This document shows, piece after piece, positions 57,888 to 64,000 of a DNA stretch of 64,000 nt. The translations under genes were made by a program, and so were the position numbers. This stretch comes from Buttiauxella agrestis ATCC 33320 (GTDB lineage Bacteria > Pseudomonadota > Gammaproteobacteria > Enterobacterales > Enterobacteriaceae). Every line of letters starts with the position of its first letter. Positions within the stretch are counted from its first letter, which is position 1. The DNA is taken from positions 124,025 to 188,024 of the forward strand of contig NZ_JMPI01000022.1 of NCBI RefSeq assembly GCF_000735355.1, in the 5' to 3' direction. The notes beneath the pieces were generated by a model that saw nothing but the letters and a program-made list of their open reading frames with translations, was not told the DNA's origin and made no database searches.

Positions 57888-60740
57888 TTGAAATATCTTG
57901 TCTCCTTTCGTACCACACTCAAAGTCTCCCGCTACATGTTTCGGGCGCTGGCTTTATTGCTCTGGCTGCTGATTGCGCTCTTTTCGGTGTTCTACATCGT
58001 TAATGCATTACACGAAAAAGAGTCAGAAATTCGTCAGGAATTTAATATCAGCTTCGATCAGGCGCAGCGTTACATTCAACGCACCTCTGATGTGGTGAAA
58101 GAACTCAAGTACATCGCCGAGAATCGCCTGACTGCGTCGAATGGCGTGTTGCCGGTCGTGGAAAATGATGACAACAAAGTTGATCCGCCGAATTTCATGC
58201 CGTTATTCCCCGACTCTGACTGCTCCGCCGTCAGTGCCTCCTGGCGTTCTTCGTTGCAATCGCTGGCGTGGTTCTTGCGCTACTGGCGCGATAATTTTTC
58301 TGCAGCTTACGATCTCAACCGCGTCTTTTTGATTGGCGGTGATAATCTGTGCATGGCCGATTTCGGCCTGCGTGAAATGCCGCTTGAGCGCGAAAAAGCG
58401 CTGAAAACGTTGCACGAACGTATCATGAAATATCGTAATGCCCCGCAAGATGAGCGCAGCAACAGTATTTACTGGATTGGGCAGGGGTCGCGTCCGGGTG
58501 TTGGTTACTTTTATACGCTGACGCCGGTGTATCTTGCTAACCGCTTGCAGGCGCTGCTGGGTGTTGAACAAACCATCCGCATGGAAAATTTCCTGTCACC
58601 GGGTTCTATGCCCATTGGCGTGACCATTCTGGATGAAAATAGCCGACCGTTGATTTCACTGACCGGGCCGGAAACACGTATCGAGCCTGAAGGTAAATGG
58701 GTGCAGGAACGTTCGTGGTTTGGTTACACCTCAGGTTTCAAACAATTCATTCTCAAGAAAAACTTGCCGCCATCGTCAATGAGCGTGGTGTACTCCGTCC
58801 CGGTGGATATGGTGCTGGAGCGGATTCGGATGCTGATCCTCAACTCGGTACTGTTGAATATCCTGGTGGGCGTCGTGCTGTTTACGCTGGCGCGGATGTA
58901 CGAGAAACGGATATTTATCCCGGCGGAAAACGATGCCCAGCGTCTGGAAGAACACGAACAGTTCAACCGTAAAATTGTGGCTTCGGCCCCGGTAGGGATT
59001 TGTATTCTGCGTACTCAGGACGGCACAAATATTCTGAGCAACGAACTGGCGCACAATTATCTCAACATGCTGACTCACGAAGACCGGCAACGGCTGACGC
59101 AAATCATTTGCGGGCAGCAGGTTAATTTTGTTGATGTGCTGACCAGCAGCCATACCAACTTGCAGATAAGCTTTGTCCATTCGCGCTATCGTAATGAAAA
59201 CGTGGCGATTTGCGTGCTGGTGGATGTGAGTGCGCGTGTGAAAATGGAAGAGTCACTCCAGGAAATGGCGCAGGCCTCAGAGCAGGCGAGCCAGTCAAAA
59301 TCCATGTTCCTTGCCACCGTCAGCCATGAACTGCGTACGCCGCTGTACGGCATTATCGGCAACCTGGATTTATTGCAAACCAAAGAGTTGCCGAAAGGCG
59401 TTGATCGCCTGGTGACGGCGATGAATAACTCTTCCAGTCTGCTGCTGAAAATTATCAGCGATATTCTCGACTTCTCAAAAATTGAATCTGAACAGCTCAA
59501 AATCGAGCCGCGTGAGTTCTCTCCGCGTGAAGTCATGAGCCACATCACCGCCAACTATTTACCGCTGGTGGTGCGCAAACAGCTCGGCCTGTACTGTTTC
59601 ATCGAGCCCGATGTGCCGCTGACACTGCAAGGCGACCCGATGCGTTTGCAGCAGGTGATTTCCAACTTGCTGAGCAACGCCATTAAATTTACCGACGTGG
59701 GCTGCATTGTTTTGCATGTCAGCGTGGAAGGGGATTATCTCTCGTTGCGAGTGCGTGACACGGGCGTGGGCATTCCTGCAAAAGAGGTCACGCGCCTGTT
59801 CGACCCGTTCTTCCAGGTGGGCACTGGCGTGCAGCATAACTTCCAGGGCACCGGGCTGGGGCTGGCCATCTGTGAGAAGCTAATCAGCATGATGGATGGC
59901 GATATTTCGGTTGATACCGAAGTAGGCATGGGCAGCCAGTTTACGATTCGCATCCCTTTATACAGTGCCAATTATGCCGGGCAATCTGAGGTAGAAGGCT
60001 TGCTGAGCAAGCGCTGCTGGCTGGCGGTGCGCAACGCGTCACTGAGCCAGTATCTGGAATCGATGCTTGCCAAAAACCATATCGACGTTCGGCAGTATCA
60101 GGGTGAAATGCCCGGCAGCGACGATATTTTGATTACTGACGATGAGCTGGAAAACGAGTGGGAAGGGCGTGCCGCGATTATTTTCTGTCGTCGTCATATC
60201 GGTATTCCAATTGAGATGTCACCGGGTTGCTGGTTGCACAGCCTTGCCGCCCCGCATGATTTATTGCTGCTGTTGGGCCGTATTTACAGCGTTACCGTGA
60301 CGTTACCGGGTACGGATGTGGAACTCCCGGCGCTCACTGGCAACAATGAACGAAACGATGACATGATGATCCTGGTGGTTGACGATCATCCTATCAACCG
60401 ACGTTTGCTGGCCGATCAGTTGGGATCTCTCGGGTATCAATGCAAAACGGCGAATGACGGCGTGGACGCACTCAATGTGCTGAGTAAAAATCATATTGAT
60501 ATCGTGCTGAGCGACGTCAACATGCCGAACATGGATGGATACCGTCTGACGCAACGTATTCGACAGTTAGGTTTAACGCTGCCTGTTGTGGGGGTCACGG
60601 CGAATGCGCTGGCTGAAGAGAAGCAGCGTTGTATTGAATCAGGAATGGATAGTTGCCTGTCGAAACCGGTGACGCTGGATATTCTTAAAAAGACTGTCGA
60701 TCTCTATGCCGCAAGGGTGCGCAGCAGTAGGGAGTTGTAG
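57888..60740 (+). CDS. rcsC: RcsC, hybrid sensor kinase of the Rcs phosphorelay
   Basis: Inner-membrane hybrid kinase for envelope stress. It has 950 residues from a TTG start at 57888 (TTGAAATATCTTG). Two membrane segments (~20-42 and ~313-333) flank a periplasmic region. HisKA has His480 (TVSHELRTPLYG), the ATPase domain NLLSNAIKFT and GTGLGLAI, an ABL-type domain follows, and the receiver has Asp876 (VLSDVNMPNMDG). RcsC feeds phosphate through RcsD to RcsB. It is convergent with rcsB, separated by an ERIC. Confidence 0.97.
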   Translation: MKYLVSFRTTLKVSRYMFRALALLLWLLIALFSVFYIVNALHEKESEIRQEFNISFDQAQRYIQRTSDVVKELKYIAENRLTASNGVLPVVENDDNKVDPPNFMPLFPDSDCSAVSASWRSSLQSLAWFLRYWRDNFSAAYDLNRVFLIGGDNLCMADFGLREMPLEREKALKTLHERIMKYRNAPQDERSNSIYWIGQGSRPGVGYFYTLTPVYLANRLQALLGVEQTIRMENFLSPGSMPIGVTILDENSRPLISLTGPETRIEPEGKWVQERSWFGYTSGFKQFILKKNLPPSSMSVVYSVPVDMVLERIRMLILNSVLLNILVGVVLFTLARMYEKRIFIPAENDAQRLEEHEQFNRKIVASAPVGICILRTQDGTNILSNELAHNYLNMLTHEDRQRLTQIICGQQVNFVDVLTSSHTNLQISFVHSRYRNENVAICVLVDVSARVKMEESLQEMAQASEQASQSKSMFLATVSHELRTPLYGIIGNLDLLQTKELPKGVDRLVTAMNNSSSLLLKIISDILDFSKIESEQLKIEPREFSPREVMSHITANYLPLVVRKQLGLYCFIEPDVPLTLQGDPMRLQQVISNLLSNAIKFTDVGCIVLHVSVEGDYLSLRVRDTGVGIPAKEVTRLFDPFFQVGTGVQHNFQGTGLGLAICEKLISMMDGDISVDTEVGMGSQFTIRIPLYSANYAGQSEVEGLLSKRCWLAVRNASLSQYLESMLAKNHIDVRQYQGEMPGSDDILITDDELENEWEGRAAIIFCRRHIGIPIEMSPGCWLHSLAAPHDLLLLLGRIYSVTVTLPGTDVELPALTGNNERNDDMMILVVDDHPINRRLLADQLGSLGYQCKTANDGVDALNVLSKNHIDIVLSDVNMPNMDGYRLTQRIRQLGLTLPVVGVTANALAEEKQRCIESGMDSCLSKPVTLDILKKTVDLYAARVRSSREL

Positions 60741-60765
60741 TTCTGCAAAGCAGGATTAGGGTTTA

Positions 60766-60887
60766 TGTCCGAATAATTCGAGTTACAGCCAGGCGGCAAG
60801 AGAACTCATCCCCAGGAGCTTACTAAAGTAAGTGACTGGGGTGAGTGAGTGCAGCCAACACAGCTGCAACGTGAAGTATGACGGGTA
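60766..60887 (+). repeat. ERIC element (full length, 122 bp) between rcsC and rcsB
   Basis: It runs from TGTCCGAATAATTCGAGTTA to GAAGTATGACGGGTA. The centre contains AAGTAAGTGACTGGGGTGAG, the sequence of the standard ERIC2 priming region. It is in the same orientation as the 11236 copy and fills almost the whole gap between the convergent genes. Confidence 0.92.
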
Positions 60888-60891
60888 GAAA

Positions 60892-61542
60892 TTATTCTTT
60901 GTCAGCCGGGGACAGGCTCACTGACGAAAGATAGTTCAGCAACGCAATGTCATTTTCCACACCCAGTTTCATCATCGCTGATTTCTTCTGGCTGCTGATG
61001 GTCTTAATGCTGCGGTTCAGTTTGCGGGCAATTTCAGTCACCAGGAAACCTTCCGCGAACAGGCGCAATACTTCGCTCTCTTTTGGAGACAAACGTTTGT
61101 CGCCGTAACCGCCCGCGCTGATTTTTTCCAGCAGACGTGAAACGCTTTCCGGGGTGAATTTTTTGCCTTTCTGCAATGCGGCCAGGGCTTTTGGTAAGTC
61201 GGTTGGCGCGCCTTGCTTCAATACAATTCCTTCGATATCAAGTTCTAATACTGCACTTAAAATCGCCGGGTTGTTATTCATCGTCAGAACGATGATGGAG
61301 ATATTTGGGAAATGGCGCTTAATGTATTTGATAAGCGTAATGCCATCGCCGTATTTGTCGCCAGGCATTGAGAGATCGGTTATCAAAACATGAGCATCAA
61401 GTTTTGGCAGATTATTGATAAGCGCTGTGGAGTCTTCAAATTCACCGACAACATTCACCCACTCGATCTGCTCGAGAGATTTACGAATGCCGAACAGGAC
61501 AATCGGATGGTCGTCGGCAATAATTACGTTCATACTGTTCAT
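60892..61542 (-). CDS. rcsB: RcsB, response regulator of the Rcs phosphorelay
   Basis: NarL/FixJ-family regulator of capsule, motility and stress genes. It has 216 residues from the ATG at 61542 (MNSMNVIIADDHPIVLFG), equal to E. coli RcsB. Phospho-acceptor Asp56 is in LITDLSMPGD; a LuxR-type HTH near the C-terminus has KESEVLRLFAEGFLVTEIAR. Its stop codon is 4 bp from the ERIC. It starts 16 bp downstream of the rcsD stop. Confidence 0.98.
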   Translation of the reverse strand: MNSMNVIIADDHPIVLFGIRKSLEQIEWVNVVGEFEDSTALINNLPKLDAHVLITDLSMPGDKYGDGITLIKYIKRHFPNISIIVLTMNNNPAILSAVLELDIEGIVLKQGAPTDLPKALAALQKGKKFTPESVSRLLEKISAGGYGDKRLSPKESEVLRLFAEGFLVTEIARKLNRSIKTISSQKKSAMMKLGVENDIALLNYLSSVSLSPADKE

Positions 61543-61558
61543 GTAATAGGCTACCTTG

Positions 61559-64000
61559 CTACAGCAAACTCTTGACGTAAGCGTCAATATCGCTGGTATA
61601 TTTTTGTATGTTGGTAGCATCACTTTCACGAATGTGATGCTCTAACGTTTCACATAACTGCTTGCCGGGTACCAGATTGAGCATTGCAAACACCCCCTTT
61701 AAGCGGTGAGCTGTCTGCGCTAACGCTGCGAAATCGTGCGCCGCAGATTCAGTATACAATCTCCTAACATCTTCCGGTACTGTGTCAACAAACAGCGCGT
61801 AATAGCCGCTGGCATGAAGTTGCGCATTTTCGTCACCACCTAACGGGGATTCGGATGCACCTTCTTGCGCCAGTTGCTCCTCTATCAGTTGTAGCACCGC
61901 ATCCTGCATGGCATTGCTGATATTAAAATTAACGCGGAATTGGCCTGGCCCTATTTTCCGCATTCCGTTCTCATCATCGCTTAAAAGCAAACCAGAAGAT
62001 GTAAGATTAGACGGATTATCTGTCAGGAAGATATCAAACTCTTGACTTGCCAGTCTTTCATCAGGGGTGATGCATTGTGCTCCCCAATTCTCCAGCAGAC
62101 GAGTGACGATATTTCGCACTTCGTTCGAGGTGATATCAATCATCGCCACGACATCATCGAGCAATTTCTCTTCCTGTTCTTCGTGCTGCGGCTCTGCCGT
62201 CATTTTGATGTGCAGGTTATAGCGCGTACCAATCCCCTCACGGGTTTTAATATTCAGATGCCCGCCTAATTTGCGTGACAGCTGGTTGCACAAATAGAAC
62301 GTTAAACCGTTGGCTTGCCCGTAACGATCCTCGCTGGTTTCGTTAAGGAAAGGGAAGTGGAGATTATCGACTTCGCCGTGACTAATGCCTTCGCCGGTGT
62401 CCAGAATACGGAACAACAAACGGTCAGGACCGGATTCTTCTTCGGTGATGTCCAGGGTGATTTTACCAATCTGCGTCGTCGTCACCGAGTAATTGAGCAG
62501 TAATTGTAAGGCTTTGCGCAACGCTTCGCGGTCGCCATGGCGCTCTTCATCGGTTGCCAGGTGATTATTTATCAGCAGCTGCAAGCCTTTGCGTTTGATA
62601 ATCGGCAGCATTTCCAGCGCGACTTTATCAATCAAAGGTTGGATGGCAAACTTTGTTGCATTGGTTTTCCATGCGTCGGTTTCGAGCATATTCAGCAACT
62701 GAATTTCATCCACCAGACGCGCAATACTTTGCGCTTCATTAGCGACGACACGCGCCTCTGGAGTGTTTAACGCGCTGGCGTGCTCGGCAATGCTTTTCAT
62801 CGGAAGCTGTAACGCCTCTCCGATATTGCGCATGAACGCGATGCGTCCTTGCTGATTTTTCTCATATAAACGTTGCGCTTGTTTAAGCTTTTTATTCACC
62901 AGAATTTCGCGGTCCTGATCGCGAATCACAAAAATCTGCGTGCGCGGAGCAATTTGACTACGGAACTGCCGGATTTCATACAGTTCGTTATTGATCGTGG
63001 CCTGAATCACACCCTGATGCTGATCGGCCATCGCAATAATGTTTTGCAGATTCAGGTGCGGCAGCAGATGGTCGGCAATTTTATTGCTGATGACCGTACG
63101 ATTAGAGTCCAGATCATGCACCAGCAGGCCAAGTGGCAGTTGCGCGACAATCTCTTCATTTAAGGCTCGCAGGATTTGTAACTCGCCATTGCCGCTTTGG
63201 GTTTCAACCGGGCGCGCAGCCTGTTGGCGGAAAGTCGTAAAGCCAAACAGTGCGAGTGCCAGCAGGCCGATATTAAGCAGCAGTGGCAGCAAAATATTTT
63301 GCAAGGTGTCCATCAACAACGTGCCAAGCGGAACCTGCCATACCAAACGCAAATCGGTAGTGGCAAGCGGTGAAGCAATTTCGATTTTCGCGCCGTTAAA
63401 GTTAATGGTGATGCTATCTGGTCCCTCTTTATCGGCACTCTTGGCCGGAAGTTGGGCATCATTATTTTCCAGACGGAAACTATCCAGTGGCATCGTTGGC
63501 GGAATTAAATCGTTAATCGGCAAATCAAACGCGACGACGGTTGCCAGATGCCCCGGCTGGTTAAAGGTCGTGCGCAGGGTGAAGTAGTGGCCGTTTTGCC
63601 AGGCCAGATGGCGTAATGAAGAAAAACTCTCACGTTCATCAAGCGCGTTTGCTTGTTGCAACATCTCAGCGCGACGTGAATCGACAATTGAGCCTACGCC
63701 ACTTTCCTTCAGGCCGGATGAGAGATCTTTAAGCGGCAGGGTGGAAACCAGGATCATGCTGTTGTCCTGGCCGTTTAAATAATACATCGACCACGGGCTA
63801 TTTTCGGCACCCCACAGCGTATCGAGATAGGTCGAAATACGTTGGGTCATGTCCAGGGTGGAGCTGTCGTGGGAGCCAAAAATCAGGGCTTCGGTTTTGC
63901 GGCGAGGTTTCTCTAAATAATAAACGTCCTGGCGCAGACGCGTTTCTTGCAGGCCTTCACTTGCCGGAGATGTCGACACGGCAATGTTGTCATAGATTTG
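61559..64000 (-). CDS. rcsD: RcsD, phosphotransferase of the Rcs phosphorelay (5' end outside the window)
   Basis: Histidine-phosphotransfer intermediate between RcsC and RcsB. 813 codons are inside the window and the frame stays open to base 64000, so the N-terminus (about 75 residues by comparison with the ~890-residue E. coli protein) is missing; the GTG at 63979 is internal. A membrane segment (ILLPLLLNIGLLALALFGFTT), a degenerate kinase-like region without a phospho-His box, and the C-terminal HPt domain (TAHRLKGVFAMLN) are visible. It is upstream of rcsB in one operon. Confidence 0.95.
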   Translation of the reverse strand, partial: QIYDNIAVSTSPASEGLQETRLRQDVYYLEKPRRKTEALIFGSHDSSTLDMTQRISTYLDTLWGAENSPWSMYYLNGQDNSMILVSTLPLKDLSSGLKESGVGSIVDSRRAEMLQQANALDERESFSSLRHLAWQNGHYFTLRTTFNQPGHLATVVAFDLPINDLIPPTMPLDSFRLENNDAQLPAKSADKEGPDSITINFNGAKIEIASPLATTDLRLVWQVPLGTLLMDTLQNILLPLLLNIGLLALALFGFTTFRQQAARPVETQSGNGELQILRALNEEIVAQLPLGLLVHDLDSNRTVISNKIADHLLPHLNLQNIIAMADQHQGVIQATINNELYEIRQFRSQIAPRTQIFVIRDQDREILVNKKLKQAQRLYEKNQQGRIAFMRNIGEALQLPMKSIAEHASALNTPEARVVANEAQSIARLVDEIQLLNMLETDAWKTNATKFAIQPLIDKVALEMLPIIKRKGLQLLINNHLATDEERHGDREALRKALQLLLNYSVTTTQIGKITLDITEEESGPDRLLFRILDTGEGISHGEVDNLHFPFLNETSEDRYGQANGLTFYLCNQLSRKLGGHLNIKTREGIGTRYNLHIKMTAEPQHEEQEEKLLDDVVAMIDITSNEVRNIVTRLLENWGAQCITPDERLASQEFDIFLTDNPSNLTSSGLLLSDDENGMRKIGPGQFRVNFNISNAMQDAVLQLIEEQLAQEGASESPLGGDENAQLHASGYYALFVDTVPEDVRRLYTESAAHDFAALAQTAHRLKGVFAMLNLVPGKQLCETLEHHIRESDATNIQKYTSDIDAYVKSLL

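Noticed and set aside
1..64000. CRISPR arrays, phage genes, transposases, integrases or restriction/defence systems
   Set aside because: None was seen. Apart from ERIC and REP repeats the window contains only housekeeping and metabolic genes.

Overview
The window is chromosomal DNA from a member of the Enterobacteriaceae. Nearly every gene is a close relative of an Escherichia coli or Salmonella core gene, and it carries ERIC and REP repeats. I cannot name the genus. Against E. coli K-12 (from memory), several E. coli neighbours are absent, a tctCBA/tctDE tricarboxylate system lies between menE and yfaZ, and GyrA has Thr at position 83. No phage, plasmid, IS element or CRISPR array is visible. 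All comparisons with other genomes are recalled, not computed.

Layout, left part (1-29.0 kb), in E. coli 15-16 min order: 5' part of miaB; ubiF; a six-gene tRNA operon (Met-Leu-Gln-Gln-Met-Gln); asnB; nagBACD and the divergent nagE (GlcNAc uptake and catabolism, with the NagC repressor); glnS; chiPQ (chitoporin and lipoprotein, with NagC-like sites and a ChiX sRNA target); fur and fldA; ybfE, ybfF; seqA-pgm; kdpFABC-kdpDE (high-affinity K+ pump and its two-component system, including a 29-codon kdpF with a GTG start); ybfA.

Right part (29.1-64 kb) holds genes that in E. coli lie at about 50-51 min: elaB; menFDHBCE (menaquinone synthesis); tctA-tctB-tctC divergent from tctD-tctE; yfaZ; a CinA-like gene (yfaY); glpABC divergent from glpT (anaerobic glycerol-3-phosphate use); yfaE-nrdB-nrdA (class Ia ribonucleotide reductase and its cofactor-maintenance ferredoxin); ubiG; gyrA; a small ASCH-domain gene; rcsC; rcsB and rcsD (the last cut by the window end). 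The ybfA/elaB boundary therefore joins two regions about 1.6 Mb apart in E. coli, which suggests a large inversion across the terminus or an equivalent rearrangement.

Two themes connect the genes. One is amino-sugar and chitin use: ChiP imports chitosugars, NagE imports GlcNAc, NagA and NagB convert it to fructose-6-P, and NagC and ChiX connect the loci. The other is respiratory and redox metabolism: ubiF, ubiG, men, glpABC and nrd. The repeat content is notable. There are three near-full-length (about 122-123 bp) ERIC elements and two short, internally deleted ERIC-like elements, all in leaders, 3' UTRs or intergenic gaps. I found no convincing previously undescribed system. The most useful leads are the rearrangement junction, the ERIC derivatives, a possibly mosaic NagE, the Thr83 GyrA, a terminator-like hairpin between nrdA and nrdB, and a lac-operator-like palindrome upstream of chiP.
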